A stretch of DNA of 64,000 nucleotides from Serratia quinivorans (GCA_900457075.1 UGYN01000002.1:2604001-2668000); one strand, 5' to 3'. Counted from the first letter of the stretch, positions 10,003 to 20,425 are shown. Numbers and translations: made by a program. The notes: generated from the sequence alone by a model not told the origin.

Positions 10003-10578
10003 ATGCTGCTGCTAATCGATAACTACGATTCTTTTACCTATAACCTTTACCAGTACTTCTGCCAATTAGGCGCCGAAGTGCTGGTGAAGCGTAACGACGA
10101 ACTGCAACTGGCTGATATCGAAAGGCTGGCCCCGCAGCATTTGGTGATCTCTCCTGGCCCTTGCACCCCGAACGAAGCCGGTATCTCGCTGGCGGCCATT
10201 AGGCATTTTGCCGGCAGGCTGCCGATCCTCGGTGTTTGCCTGGGGCATCAGGCACTGGGGCAGGCTTTTGGCGCCAAGGTCGTGCGTGCCCGCGAGGTGA
10301 TGCATGGCAAGACCTCGGCGATCCGCCATCTCGACAGTGGTGTTTTTCACGGACTGAACAACCCGCTGACCGTGACCCGCTACCACTCGCTGGTGCTTGA
10401 AGCCGCTACTTTGCCGGACTGTTTTGAAGTGACGGCCTGGAGCGAGCGCGACGGCGTACGCGATGAGATTATGGGGATCCGCCACCGCCAACTGGCGCTG
10501 GAAGGGGTGCAGTTCCACCCGGAGAGCATCCTTAGCGAGCAGGGCCACCAGCTGTTGGATAATTTCCTTAAAAGTTAG
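10003..10578 (+). CDS. pabA: Aminodeoxychorismate synthase, glutamine amidotransferase subunit
   Basis: A 191-residue class I glutamine amidotransferase. It supplies ammonia to PabB for 4-amino-4-deoxychorismate, the precursor of p-aminobenzoate and folate. The nucleophile is Cys79 in GVCLGHQ, with His172 and Glu174 in FHPES completing the triad. The oxyanion segment SPGPCTP is present. It could be confused with TrpG, but the free-standing length and the position before argD, as in E. coli, support PabA. Cytoplasmic. Confidence 0.93.
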   Translation: MLLLIDNYDSFTYNLYQYFCQLGAEVLVKRNDELQLADIERLAPQHLVISPGPCTPNEAGISLAAIRHFAGRLPILGVCLGHQALGQAFGAKVVRAREVMHGKTSAIRHLDSGVFHGLNNPLTVTRYHSLVLEAATLPDCFEVTAWSERDGVRDEIMGIRHRQLALEGVQFHPESILSEQGHQLLDNFLKS

Positions 10579-10627
10579 TCGGTTAGGTTTTTTTTAACCG
10601 TGAAGACGATTTGCGTTTGCCCTTTAT

Positions 10628-10662
10628 TGGTTTTTTATGCATATTTTGTGATTATATTTTCA
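10628..10662 (+). promoter_or_regulatory. Tandem ARG boxes (ArgR operator) ahead of argD
   Basis: TGATTATATTTTCA (10649-10662) matches 12 of 14 positions of the ArgR half-symmetric consensus TGAATwwwwATTCA. TGGTTTTTTATGCA (10628-10641) matches 11 of 14. Their centres are 21 bp apart, the spacing known for paired ARG boxes bound by the ArgR hexamer. Arginine repression of argD is therefore expected. Confidence 0.72.
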
Positions 10663-10685
10663 CTCAATTGCAACCAAAAGACTGA

Positions 10686-11927
<1,242 letters not shown>

Positions 11928-11946
11928 TGCGTTGCATTGATGACAA

Positions 11947-11964
11947 GGGCGCCAGACGGCGCCC
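11947..11964. terminator. Hairpin between convergent argD and yhfK
   Basis: GGGCGCC (11947-11953) pairs with GGCGCCC (11958-11964) across AGAC, followed by TTATTG. It abuts the yhfK stop codon and may serve both genes. The T run is weak. Confidence 0.6.
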
Positions 11965-14040
11965 TTATTGATCGCGCAGTTTGCGTTTCAGCCAGATGCC
12001 GTGGTGTGGGCGTTGGCTCCAGGCCAATGACGAGATGGTATGCATCACGCTCAGGTGTGAAAGAATACGCCGCAGGTGGCGCTCCATTTCGGTCACCGGC
12101 ATATCTGGGTGCAAATCCGGCGGCTGCATAATGCTGTTGCCACTGCTCGGCCCGTCGTACTCCAGCCGTTGCTGACAGCTCTGCAGCGCGATCTCGCAAG
12201 ATTGCAGATACTCCTCCGCCAGTTTTGGCGTCAGCATATAGTGCTCGCGCGCCAGAATAGTCATCGCATTCAGATGCTCGACAATAAACTGGCTGTGCGT
12301 CACCCACAGGCGCATATCCGCCAGATAGTTCGATTCAAACCCCGGTTCCTGCATCGCCTGATTCAGTGAGGTGAATAACGCGTTGTGCGCCTGATTGACC
12401 TGCATGCGTGCGTAGGCCAGTGCAGTGGGATCCGGCTCTTGCTCTTCCAGCAACAAACGTAACGCCTGCTGATCGTTCTCCAGCGCCTGATGGGCATTCT
12501 TGCGCAGCAGCCCGCTTTGCCACTGAGGCCACAGCCAAATGGTACTGCCGAACACCAGCACGCAGCCAATCAGGGTGTCGATCAGACGCGGCACCAGGAA
12601 ATTCGTGCCGTTCAGCGCCAGTAATTGCAGGGTATAGACCGCCGTCACCGTAAAACCAATCACCGCCAATCCGTAATTTTTACGTGACACCATATAGGCC
12701 AGCAGCGTAATCACCAGCATCACGCTCAGGGTTTCGGCCTCGGGCAGTTGTAATTGCAGCAGACCGGCGGCGATCACCAGCCCGGCCAGGGTTCCGAGCG
12801 CACGGTGCTGGATGCGCACCCGGGTGGCGTTGTAGCCATTCTGGCTTACCAGCATGATAGTGAGCAGGATCCAGTAGGGCTTCGGCAGGTTGAAAATCAT
12901 CCCCAGGCTGCTGCCTGCCGCCAGCGTGACGCCTAATCGTGCCGCATTACGCAGGGCATTGGATTTGAACGACAGATAACTGACCAGCGCCGGCCAAAAC
13001 GGCAGGCGGTTTTGATTGGCCATCAGGTCACGCCGGTAGAGTGGATGCTGGGTACGTAGCAGACGGGCGATGCGACTGAAGTGGTAGTAGCAGAACTGAC
13101 CCACCGGATTATCCGGGTGCTGTGCCGCCACTTTTTCCAATGCTGCCAGTTCATTGCCCATATTGAAGCGCTGCGAATGCTGGTGGTAGAGAATATCGTG
13201 CGCCACCGTGCGTAGCCGGCCGGCAATCACCTGTGCGTTGCGGCGGATAATCGCTTCGGCCTGGCTCTGTTCTACCAGTTTTTGTACCTCTTCCGGCAGG
13301 TGCAGGCTGACGGTGATGTGTTCCTGCAAATCCAGCGCGACCTGGAAGGTTCGTTGCAGACGTTTTTGCTCGAGGTTACTGGCGTGCGGCAGAAAGTTTA
13401 GCTGTTGATACAGCAGAGTAATCAGATCCATCACCTTTTGCTGACGAACCAACAACGGCGGTAACGCGGTCTGTGGATCGGTATGCTGGGTCAGCAGTGA
13501 GTATTTGGCCTCGAAGTAGTCCGCCAACTCCAGATAGAGCTGATTGAGCGACTCGCGCATCGGCTGCTCTTTCCACAGTTTGAACCAGAACCAGGTGAAC
13601 AGCCCGTACCAGGCGGTGCCGACCACATATAACAGCGGCGCATGCCAAAGCGGTACTGAACCGGCCATGCTGAGGGAGAAGATGGCGGCAACCAGCGCAG
13701 CGGGCAGCAGACGGGCGTGTAACGGGCTGATTTCACCGCTGACGCCGAGCAGCAGCGCCAGGCCGAGCATCAGTATCGGCAGCGGCAACTGCCATAACAG
13801 GGCTTGCTGCAGTAACAAACTGCTGAGTGCGAACAGTGAACCGCCGACGATCAGGCGTTTGAAAAAACGTTTGTGAGGCGTGTCCAGCCCGGCGATGTTA
13901 CAGCAGGCGGGAACCAGGGAAAATAACAGGCCGTATTGCAGTTGGCCGATCAGCAGGCCAAGCAGTACCGGCAGGCAAAGCACCAGCGTTTGCCGCAGTG
14001 CGTAATTAACTTCCGGGTGGTAGATCAGTCGGCGCCACAT
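11965..14040 (-). CDS. yhfK: Inner-membrane protein YhfK, FUSC family
   Basis: About 691 residues with two hydrophobic blocks (near 10-150 and 370-510) separated by a hydrophilic, helical cytoplasmic part. This is the layout of the YccS/YhfK (FUSC, aromatic-acid-exporter-like) family; the function in E. coli is unknown. I chose ATG 14038-14040 because homologues begin MWRRLIYHP. The upstream ATG at 14055 would start inside the T run of the crp terminator. Neither start has a strong ribosome site. It lies downstream of crp, co-directional, as in E. coli. Confidence 0.88.
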   Translation of the reverse strand: MWRRLIYHPEVNYALRQTLVLCLPVLLGLLIGQLQYGLLFSLVPACCNIAGLDTPHKRFFKRLIVGGSLFALSSLLLQQALLWQLPLPILMLGLALLLGVSGEISPLHARLLPAALVAAIFSLSMAGSVPLWHAPLLYVVGTAWYGLFTWFWFKLWKEQPMRESLNQLYLELADYFEAKYSLLTQHTDPQTALPPLLVRQQKVMDLITLLYQQLNFLPHASNLEQKRLQRTFQVALDLQEHITVSLHLPEEVQKLVEQSQAEAIIRRNAQVIAGRLRTVAHDILYHQHSQRFNMGNELAALEKVAAQHPDNPVGQFCYYHFSRIARLLRTQHPLYRRDLMANQNRLPFWPALVSYLSFKSNALRNAARLGVTLAAGSSLGMIFNLPKPYWILLTIMLVSQNGYNATRVRIQHRALGTLAGLVIAAGLLQLQLPEAETLSVMLVITLLAYMVSRKNYGLAVIGFTVTAVYTLQLLALNGTNFLVPRLIDTLIGCVLVFGSTIWLWPQWQSGLLRKNAHQALENDQQALRLLLEEQEPDPTALAYARMQVNQAHNALFTSLNQAMQEPGFESNYLADMRLWVTHSQFIVEHLNAMTILAREHYMLTPKLAEEYLQSCEIALQSCQQRLEYDGPSSGNSIMQPPDLHPDMPVTEMERHLRRILSHLSVMHTISSLAWSQRPHHGIWLKRKLRDQ

Positions 14041-14060
14041 GATGACTCGGGGCATAAAAA

Positions 14061-14084
14061 AACGGCGCGAATCATCGCGCCGTT
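14061..14084. terminator. Rho-independent terminator after crp
   Basis: AACGGCGCGA (14061-14070) pairs with TCGCGCCGTT (14075-14084), loop ATCA, with A/T runs on both sides. It separates crp (stop at 14095) from yhfK and can act in both directions. Confidence 0.9.
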
Positions 14085-14094
14085 TTTTCAGTAA

Positions 14095-14727
14095 TTAACG
14101 CGTGCCGTAAACGACAATAGTTTTGCCGTGGGCGGAGATCAGGTTTTGATCTTCCAGCATTTTCAGAATACGACCCACGGTTTCACGTGAGCAACCGACG
14201 ATCTGGCCAATTTCCTGGCGGGTAATTTTAATCTGCATACCATCCGGGTGGGTCATGGCATCAGGCTGTTTCGCCAGGTTCAGCAGGGTTTGCGCGATGC
14301 GACCCGTAACGTCCAGGAAAGCAAGGTTACCCACTTTCTCAGATGTGATCTGCAGACGGTTTGCCATCTGAGCTGACAGGCGCATCAGGATGTCCGGGTT
14401 AACCTGAATCAACTGGCGGAATTTCTTATAGGAAATTTCAGCCACTTCACAGGCGGTTTTCGCCCTAACCCAGGCGCTACGCTCCTGACCTTCTTCAAAT
14501 AATCCAAGCTCGCCGATGAAATCCCCCTGGTTAAGGTAGGACAGGATCATCTCTTTACCTTCTTCATCCTTAATCAGCACCGCGACGGAGCCTTTGACGA
14601 TGTAGTAAAGCGTTTCGGCCTTTTCACCTTGGTGAATCAGCGTACTTTTGGATGGATATTTGTGGATATGGCAATGAGACAGGAACCATTCGAGAGTAGG
14701 GTCTGTTTGCGGTTTGCCGAGAACCAT
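14095..14727 (-). CDS. crp: cAMP receptor protein (CRP)
   Basis: The 210-residue global regulator, same length as E. coli CRP. The cAMP-binding beta-roll (1-130) includes [16 protein letters not shown], with Glu72, Arg82 and Ser83. The C-terminal helix-turn-helix is [20 protein letters not shown] (about 165-184). From memory only two residues differ from E. coli, both in the long C-helix: Asn122 for Arg, and Ile126 for Val, next to the cAMP contacts Thr127/Ser128. It is transcribed divergently from yhfA with a leader of about 130 bases. Confidence 0.98.
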   Translation of the reverse strand: MVLGKPQTDPTLEWFLSHCHIHKYPSKSTLIHQGEKAETLYYIVKGSVAVLIKDEEGKEMILSYLNQGDFIGELGLFEEGQERSAWVRAKTACEVAEISYKKFRQLIQVNPDILMRLSAQMANRLQITSEKVGNLAFLDVTGRIAQTLLNLAKQPDAMTHPDGMQIKITRQEIGQIVGCSRETVGRILKMLEDQNLISAHGKTIVVYGTR

Positions 14728-15106
14728 TCGCTGTTATCCTCTGTTGTTATCGCTGCCTTGTGTCACAGGGGTCAGAGTTCCCTGTAAAACGTGCTGTCGC
14801 CGTTCTTTTAATGGTGGCTGGCAGCAGGTTTTGAGGCGTGTCATAAATATACGCTGTCGCCCTAGCATATTAACTTGCCGGGAGAGCTGCAAGCTACATT
14901 CTGTTAACATACCGGTAAAGGAGCCTTTCCCTGGGAGTTTCCCTGAAATCAGTGTCCCGGAAAGATTTATTGCGGCTCTGTTTGTAGCACAGAGTGAGGC
15001 GGGTGTCTTGTGTTGTCTCGCTTCAGCATGATTAGCATCAGGTTCCGTTGCCAGTTTCTATGCGAAAGCGTAGTCTGATTTTAAGAAATTAACCGGAGTG
15101 ACCAGT
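14728..15106. promoter_or_regulatory. Divergent crp / yhfA intergenic region
   Basis: This 379-base region without a gene drives crp (minus) and yhfA (plus). The minus-strand crp promoter is TTGCAG (14887-14892), 17 bases, TATGCT (14864-14869); the same -10 hexamer occurs ahead of E. coli crp. A block TGTCTCGCTTCAGCATG (15014-15030) appears conserved with the E. coli crp upstream region from memory, so it may bind a regulator. I could not place a good CRP autoregulatory site. Confidence 0.6.
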
Positions 15107-15514
15107 ATGCAGGCAAGAGTTAAGTGGGTGGAAGGGTTGACGTTTCTGGGCGAGTCCGCGTCTGGCCATCAGGTGCTGATGGACGGCAACGCCGGGGATA
15201 AAGCCCCCAGCCCAATGGAAATGGTACTGATGTCGGTGGGAGGTTGCAGCGCGATAGATGTGGTGTCGATCCTGCAAAAAGGACGTAACGACGTGCGCGA
15301 CTGCGAGGTGAAATTAACCTCCGAGCGGCGTGAGGAGGCGCCACGACTGTTTACCCATATCAACCTGCATTTCATCGTCACCGGTAAAGATTTAAGTGAC
15401 AAAATTGTCGAGCGCGCGGTGAATCTTTCCGCCGAGAAATACTGTTCGGTGTCATTGATGCTGAGCAAGGCCGCCAGCGTGACCCACAGCTTTGAGATCC
15501 GCGCAGTGTCCTGA
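15107..15514 (+). CDS. yhfA: OsmC-family protein YhfA
   Basis: A 135-residue OsmC/Ohr-like protein. The two conserved cysteines, Cys47 (GGCSAIDV) and Cys113 (EKYCSVSL), are in the positions of the redox pair used by OsmC/Ohr peroxidases. The substrate of YhfA itself is not established. I chose ATG 15107, preceded by CCGGAGTGACC, because homologues begin MQARVKWVEG; the frame extends nine bases further upstream. Divergent from crp as in E. coli. Confidence 0.92.
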   Translation: MQARVKWVEGLTFLGESASGHQVLMDGNAGDKAPSPMEMVLMSVGGCSAIDVVSILQKGRNDVRDCEVKLTSERREEAPRLFTHINLHFIVTGKDLSDKIVERAVNLSAEKYCSVSLMLSKAASVTHSFEIRAVS

Positions 15515-15522
15515 CGGATAAA

Positions 15523-15547
15523 GGAGCGCGGCTTGTTGCCGCGCTCC
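15523..15547. terminator. Hairpin between convergent yhfA and prkB
   Basis: GGAGCGCGGC (15523-15532) pairs perfectly with GCCGCGCTCC (15538-15547). It lies just past yhfA and seven bases from the prkB stop. There is no T run directly after the stem on the plus strand. Confidence 0.6.
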
Positions 15548-15553
15548 GGTAAG

Positions 15554-16423
15554 CTATTCGATTTTTTTGCCTTCCAGCAGTTGCTGCACCAGCGGCGCCA
15601 TAATCAACTCCATCGCCAGCCCCATTTTGCCGCCCGGCACCACCAGCGTATTGATATGCGAGATAAAAGAACCCTGCAGCATCGCCAGCAGATAAGGGAA
15701 ATCGATCTGATCCAGGCCGCGGAAGTGGATCACCACAAAGCTCTCGTCCAGCGAGGGGATCGCCTTGGCGGCGAACGGGTTGGAGGTATCTACCGTCGGC
15801 ACCCGCTGGAAGTTGATATGGGTGCGGGAAAACTGCGGCGTGATGTAGTTGATGTAGTCTTCCATCGAACGTACCACCGAATCCATCACCGCTTCACGAG
15901 AGTGGCCGCGCTCGCCGGTATCGCGGATTAACTTTTGGATCCATTCCAGGTTAACGATAGGCACCACGCCGACCAGCAAATCGACATGCTTGGCCACGTC
16001 GTTGTGCTCGGTCACTACGCCGCCGTGCAGCCCTTCATAAAACAGCACGTCGGTCGGTGCCGATAAGGCTTCCCACGGGGTAAAGGTACCAGGTACCTGG
16101 TTATAGGGCACCGCTTCATCGTAGGTGTGCAGGTACTTGCGTGAACGGCCGGTGCCGTTGGTGCCGTATTCGCTAAAGCTTTGTTGCAGCAGGCCAAAGT
16201 CGTTGGCCTCGGGGCCGAAATAGCTGATATGACGGCCAAGATCGCGCGCTTTGCGGATCGCCGCGTCCATTTCCGGCCGGGTATAGCGATGGAAACTGTC
16301 GCCTTCCAGCTCCGCGGCGCGGATGTTCAACTGCTGAAAGATTTTACGGAACGCCACGCTGGTGGTGGTGGTGCCGGCGCCGCTGGAGCCGGTCACTGCG
16401 ATAACGGGATGTTTGGCGGACAT
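15554..16423 (-). CDS. prkB: Phosphoribulokinase-like protein PrkB
   Basis: A 289-residue P-loop kinase of the phosphoribulokinase/uridine-kinase family. It matches E. coli PrkB in length and sequence. The nucleotide-binding loop is GSSGAGTTTT (12-21). The region FEGLHGG-like (FYEGLHGG) and SFHRYTRPEMD resemble substrate-binding parts of PRK. Enterobacteria lack RuBisCO, so the physiological substrate is unknown and the Calvin-cycle name is historical. Cytoplasmic. A GGAG lies about twelve bases before the ATG. Confidence 0.92.
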   Translation of the reverse strand: MSAKHPVIAVTGSSGAGTTTTSVAFRKIFQQLNIRAAELEGDSFHRYTRPEMDAAIRKARDLGRHISYFGPEANDFGLLQQSFSEYGTNGTGRSRKYLHTYDEAVPYNQVPGTFTPWEALSAPTDVLFYEGLHGGVVTEHNDVAKHVDLLVGVVPIVNLEWIQKLIRDTGERGHSREAVMDSVVRSMEDYINYITPQFSRTHINFQRVPTVDTSNPFAAKAIPSLDESFVVIHFRGLDQIDFPYLLAMLQGSFISHINTLVVPGGKMGLAMELIMAPLVQQLLEGKKIE

Positions 16424-16574
16424 GGTGATGGGTCACTCCGTGTTTAATGCGCAGGCGTCAGATATCATTATTGGTCTGTTTGACGCCCTTTCGCCAAGGG
16501 CAAAATTCCGCGCGTTGGTTTGCAATCCCTCATTGTTACCTGATTTTTTCCGTCAGTCATAGAACCGATAAGCA

Positions 16575-16808
16575 CTAAATTTCTTCTTGTCCGGCGCGGA
16601 ACTGCCCGCGCGGCATGATGTTGATGGTCTCATGCAGTTCCGACCACACCAGCAGCACCTCGCCGTTTTTCAGCTGGCGGCGCACGTCTTCCACTTTCTG
16701 TTCCAGCGAACGTTCATGCTCGCCGTAGTCGGTACCTTCGCGCAGCACAAAGGACTCGATCAGGCTATTGAGGGTCTCGGTTTCCAGTTCTTTCCAGGGG
16801 ATGATCAC
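16575..16808 (-). CDS. yheU: Small conserved protein YheU (UPF0270)
   Basis: A 77-residue acidic cytoplasmic protein of unknown function. The segment [17 protein letters not shown] is the family hallmark. The start is the GTG at 16806-16808, whose GTGA overlaps the yheT stop by four bases, giving translational coupling; homologues begin near (M)IIPW. An ATG at 16862 would add 18 unrelated residues that are read inside yheT. Confidence 0.88.
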   Translation of the reverse strand: MIIPWKELETETLNSLIESFVLREGTDYGEHERSLEQKVEDVRRQLKNGEVLLVWSELHETINIMPRGQFRAGQEEI

Positions 16809-17785
16809 TTGGTTGTTTCCAGGTAAGGGGCAAGCCAGGATGGAATACGGTATTCCAGCCACATATGGGGTTTTTTCAATGTGCCGCCGACAAAACCGAC
16901 GTGACCGCCAAACTCGGTCAATTGATATTCAATATTGTGCGGCAGCGTGGCGGTTTCGGGGATCACTTCGTCGGTCATAAAAGGATCGTCCTTGGCATGG
17001 ATGATCAACAGCGGCGTTTGGATCGACGGTAACAACGGCAGGGCGCTGCAACGGCGGTAATAATCGGTGGCGTCGCTAAAGCCATGGATGCGCGAGGTAA
17101 TGGCATCATCAAAGTCGCGGATCCGACGCAATGCCTTGAGCTGCGGCAGTTTGAGCGGCAGCGTATCAGGATAGTGCAGCAGTTTGCGGGTGGCGTTTTG
17201 TTTCAACTGCCCGAGCAGGTAGTGCTGATAGACCCGCGAGAAGCCTTGGTCCATCCGCCACGAACAGGGCTCCAGCATCAGTGGCGCAGAAACCACCACC
17301 GCCGCCTGCAGCAGGCTGTCGGCGCCCTGTTGTGCCAGATAACAGGCCAGCATGTTGCCGCCGAGCGAAACGCCAACGGCAGCGGTGGGGGCTTCTCCGT
17401 AGGTAGCACGCAGCCACTGGAGGAAGAAGCGTGCATCTTCCGTTTCACCGGAATGGTAGATGCGCTGCTTGCGGTTCGGCACACCGCTGCAACCGCGAAA
17501 ATGCATTACCACCCCGAGCCAGCCCTTTTCACGCCAGGCATTAAGTTGGCCATGGGCATAGGGGCTGTAGAAGTTGCCTTCCAGGCCGTGGAACAGCACC
17601 ACTCGCGGCTTGCCGCTGGCCTGAGCCGGATCTTCGCTCCAGGCGAGATCGACAAAGTCGCCGTCGGGCAGTTCCAGCCGTTGCCAGTGGGGTTTCAACT
17701 GCACGCGGCGGCGCACCAGCCGTGGCAGCAGCGTTTGCAGGTGTGGATTACTGGCCCCGGTCAAAGGGCGAAAGGATTCATGCAT
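16805..17785 (-). CDS. yheT: Alpha/beta hydrolase YheT
   Basis: A 326-residue alpha/beta hydrolase of the YheT/ABHD1-3 family, probably an esterase or lipase-like enzyme. The nucleophile elbow is GVSLGGN with Ser140. The acid is in HAKDDPF (Asp266 or Asp267) and the base is His295 in GGHVGF. FHGLEG (65-70) supplies the oxyanion hole. No signal peptide is seen. Its stop overlaps yheU. The upstream neighbour in E. coli is yheS; here 12 kb of accessory genes intervene. Confidence 0.9.
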   Translation of the reverse strand: MHESFRPLTGASNPHLQTLLPRLVRRRVQLKPHWQRLELPDGDFVDLAWSEDPAQASGKPRVVLFHGLEGNFYSPYAHGQLNAWREKGWLGVVMHFRGCSGVPNRKQRIYHSGETEDARFFLQWLRATYGEAPTAAVGVSLGGNMLACYLAQQGADSLLQAAVVVSAPLMLEPCSWRMDQGFSRVYQHYLLGQLKQNATRKLLHYPDTLPLKLPQLKALRRIRDFDDAITSRIHGFSDATDYYRRCSALPLLPSIQTPLLIIHAKDDPFMTDEVIPETATLPHNIEYQLTEFGGHVGFVGGTLKKPHMWLEYRIPSWLAPYLETTK

Positions 17786-17903
17786 AACCTGAGTAAAATT
17801 CTTATTGGCAACTATTGTGGGATGATTAGTGCGCTGTTAGCTTCACTAGCCTGAGTTAACAATAATACTGCAAAAAATGACCTGGGTGAGGAGCGCCCGC
17901 CTG

Positions 17904-18506
17904 ATGGATGCGAGTTTATTTCTTTCGATGTTAGGTTTTCTGTGGGTGGCCGCGATCACACCTGGCCCCAACAATATGTTACTGACCACTTCCGGTGCCA
18001 ACTTTGGCTTTATGCGTTCACTGTTGCTGATGATTGGCATCATGCTCGGCATGCAAAGCATTTTGCTGCTGGTGGCGTTCGGCGTTGGCAGCCTGATTCT
18101 GGTTTATCCGGCGCTGCATCTGGTGCTGAAAATTCTCGGTAGCCTGTATCTGCTGTGGCTGGCATGGAAAGTGGCTACCGCCGCTTATGAAAAGCTGGAA
18201 ACCGACGTGGCACCGCCCAAACCGATACGGCTCTACCAGGGTTGGCTGCTACAGTTCCTTAATCCCAAGGCCTGGCTGATGGCGCTGGGGGCGGTGGCCA
18301 GCTTCAGCCTGGCGGGTGCTCAATACAACGCCTCGATTCTGGCGATCTCACTGGGCATATTCGTGGTGAACATCATTGCCGGCGTGATTTGGTTGGGATT
18401 TGGCACGGTGATTGGCCGACTGCTGCGCAGCAAAAAGGCCTGGATCATTTTTAACGTTTCTATGGGGTTGCTCACCGCGGCCTGTGTGTTACTCATCTGG
18501 CATTAA
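17904..18506 (+). CDS. LysE/RhtB-family amino-acid exporter
   Basis: A 200-residue inner-membrane protein with about six hydrophobic helices and the family's N-terminal TPGPNN motif (near 19-24). This family exports amino acids such as lysine, homoserine, threonine or their analogues; the substrate here is unknown. ATG 17904 is chosen because GAGGAG precedes it by ten bases and homologues start just before the first helix; the frame is open upstream to 17877. It is the first gene of the block between yheT and yheS, followed 10 bases later by the phzF-family gene, so the two are probably co-transcribed. Confidence 0.88.
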   Translation: MDASLFLSMLGFLWVAAITPGPNNMLLTTSGANFGFMRSLLLMIGIMLGMQSILLLVAFGVGSLILVYPALHLVLKILGSLYLLWLAWKVATAAYEKLETDVAPPKPIRLYQGWLLQFLNPKAWLMALGAVASFSLAGAQYNASILAISLGIFVVNIIAGVIWLGFGTVIGRLLRSKKAWIIFNVSMGLLTAACVLLIWH

Positions 18507-18516
18507 GGAATTGCGG

Positions 18517-19299
18517 ATGGCAGAAAATTACTTCCATATTGCGGCCTTCACCGGTAAAGGGTTTCGGGGCAATCCGGCCGGCGTCTGCCTGTTAAAGCAG
18601 CCGTTGTCGGCTGCGGAGATGCAGGCCATCGCCAATGAACTGAGCCTGCCGGAAACCAGCTTTGTCTGGGACGATGGCGATATGTCGGCCATCCGTTGGT
18701 TTACTCCCCAGCGAGAGGTCGATTTGTGCGGTCATGGCACGCTGGCGGCGGCACACGTAATGTTCAGCGTGGTGAATCCGGCGCTGCAGGATATTCGTTT
18801 CCGCTCGGCGAGCGGCGACTTGTACGTTAAACGCGACGCCGAAGATGGCGAACGCCTGGTCCTGGATTTCCCGTCCCGGCCGCCGCAGAAGGTTGTGGAG
18901 CCTGAAGGGTTGGCGGCGCTGCTGGGGGCTAATCCGCAGGAAGTGTGGCAGGCCAATGCGCTGTTGGTGGTATTGGAAAACGAAGCGCAGGTCAGGGCAT
19001 TACAACCGGATATCCCGGCACTGATTGCCCTGGTTGGCCGGGCCGTGATTGTCAGTGCTCCGGGTGAGACGGCGGATTTTGTCTCGCGTTATTTTACCCT
19101 CGACGGCGGCGAAGATCCGGTGACCGGCTCCGCACACTGCACGCTGATGCCCTACTGGAGCGCACGTCTTGGTCGCCATCAGCTGCACGCCCGGCAGATT
19201 TCGGCGCGCGGCGGCGAGTTGTTCTGTGAGCTGAAGGGCGATCGCACCTTGATTGGCGGCTATGCACACACGTTTTTGCGTGGGGAATTGAGCTTGTAA
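18517..19299 (+). CDS. PhzF-family isomerase
   Basis: A 260-residue protein of the PhzF (phenazine biosynthesis F / diaminopimelate-epimerase-like) fold. The catalytic glutamate candidate is Glu46 in LSLPETSF. CGHGTLAAAH and GEDPVTGSAHC are the family's two glycine-rich anion-binding motifs. No other phenazine genes are nearby, so phenazine synthesis is not implied. AAGGA precedes ATG 18517. The stop codon (19297-19299) directly abuts the stop of the convergent LacI-type gene. Confidence 0.88.
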   Translation: MAENYFHIAAFTGKGFRGNPAGVCLLKQPLSAAEMQAIANELSLPETSFVWDDGDMSAIRWFTPQREVDLCGHGTLAAAHVMFSVVNPALQDIRFRSASGDLYVKRDAEDGERLVLDFPSRPPQKVVEPEGLAALLGANPQEVWQANALLVVLENEAQVRALQPDIPALIALVGRAVIVSAPGETADFVSRYFTLDGGEDPVTGSAHCTLMPYWSARLGRHQLHARQISARGGELFCELKGDRTLIGGYAHTFLRGELSL

Positions 19300-20280
19300 T
19301 CAGGCTGAGCCACGCTCAACCAGCCGCCACTCAAGCACTTCATTGCGCGGTGGTTGTTGCGGATTTTTGATTTTTTCCAGCAGCAACTGCACGCTGCGCA
19401 CGCCGAACTGGTGCATCGGTTGTTCGACGGTGGTCAGCGGTGGCGTGGTGACGGCCCCGAATGGCACGCCGTCAAAGCCCATTACCGCGACATCTTCGGG
19501 AATGCGCAATCCCTGTTGGTGCAGGGTGCTCATCGCCCCACCGGCGATCACGTCGGAGATGGTGAATACCGCATCCGGTCGCGGCCCGGCATCCAGCAGG
19601 CGAGCCATGGCCAACGCACCGGCGGCATATTCCAACCCCTCGACGTATTCCACCTGACAATAGTCGAATCCGGCTTCGGCCAGCGCCTGTCGATAACCTT
19701 GCTCTCGCTGCTGCGAGTAGAGATAGCGCATGTCGCTGTTGATCAGGGCAATACGTCGTCGGCCCCGTGCAGCTAAATAACGCACGCCGGCCCTCGCCGC
19801 CTGATGGTTGTCGATGGTGACTGAAGAGGCACGGAACTCGGGATCGCCTTCGCCGCATTGTACCCAGGGAAAATCGCCAATCATTGCGGTCAGGCCGGGC
19901 AGGCAACTGACGGCGTCCATGGTAATCACGCCGTCGACCACTTTACCGCTCAGCAGGCTGAGATAGGCGGACTCCCGGGTTGGATTGGATTCGGAGTTGC
20001 ACAGCAAAATGTGGTAGCCGTGGCGTTCGGCTTCTTCTTCGATACCGCGTACTACCAGGGAACAAAAAGGATTGGTGATACTGGAAACCAGTACCAGCAG
20101 CATACGGCTACGCGAAGTGCGTAGCTGACGCGCCAGCAGGTTGGGTTGGTAGTCGCATGCGCGGATCGCCGCCAGTACCTTGTCGCGAGTGGCCGGTTTG
20201 ACGATTTGCTGGCCGTTCAATACCCGTGAGACCGTCGCGGCAGAGACGCCGGCGAGTTTCGCCACCTTTTCGATCGACAT
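19300..20280 (-). CDS. LacI/GalR-family repressor of the adjacent sugar operon
   Basis: A 326-residue repressor. The helix-turn-helix starts at residue 3 (EKVAKLAGVSAATVSRVL), followed by the hinge helix and an effector-binding domain that ends in VEQPMHQFG. I chose ATG 20280, preceded by AAGGA, since LacI proteins begin a few residues before the first helix; the frame runs to 20334 without family similarity. It diverges from the five-gene operon at 20524-25983. Two identical operators (20426-20444, 20458-20476) lie between, so it very likely represses that operon and perhaps itself. Confidence 0.88.
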   Translation of the reverse strand: MSIEKVAKLAGVSAATVSRVLNGQQIVKPATRDKVLAAIRACDYQPNLLARQLRTSRSRMLLVLVSSITNPFCSLVVRGIEEEAERHGYHILLCNSESNPTRESAYLSLLSGKVVDGVITMDAVSCLPGLTAMIGDFPWVQCGEGDPEFRASSVTIDNHQAARAGVRYLAARGRRRIALINSDMRYLYSQQREQGYRQALAEAGFDYCQVEYVEGLEYAAGALAMARLLDAGPRPDAVFTISDVIAGGAMSTLHQQGLRIPEDVAVMGFDGVPFGAVTTPPLTTVEQPMHQFGVRSVQLLLEKIKNPQQPPRNEVLEWRLVERGSA

Positions 20281-20355
20281 GGTTTGCTGTTCCTTCTGCC
20301 CAATTGCCCCGCACAATATGCCCAAGCGCGGCAAAAAGTCTGCGCCTGGCCTCAG

Positions 20356-20377
20356 GATTGTGATGTGGGTTACAAAT
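20356..20377. promoter_or_regulatory. CRP-like site upstream of the LacI-regulated operon
   Basis: TGTGATGTGGGTTACA (20359-20374) matches TGTGA-N6-TCACA at nine of ten positions, with A/T-rich flanks. It sits about 60 bases upstream of the first operator, where cAMP-CRP could activate the operon. A GATTAAT element near 20402 is a possible -10. Confidence 0.6.
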
Positions 20378-20425
20378 TCATCTTATCAGCCCCTTTCAAC
20401 AGATTAATCAGGTTGCCGAAAAAAA

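Noticed and set aside
10580..10600. Hairpin CGGTTA/TAACCG after pabA as a terminator
   Set aside because: The T run is inside the loop, not after the stem, so it does not look like a working terminator for pabA.
17084..17854. 256-codon plus-strand frame opposite yheT
   Set aside because: Antisense shadow; the yheT catalytic triad is intact on the minus strand.
18412..18516. 35-codon extension of the PhzF-family protein into the exporter gene
   Set aside because: It would overlap the exporter gene by 95 bases; ATG 18517 has AAGGA and matches the family start.
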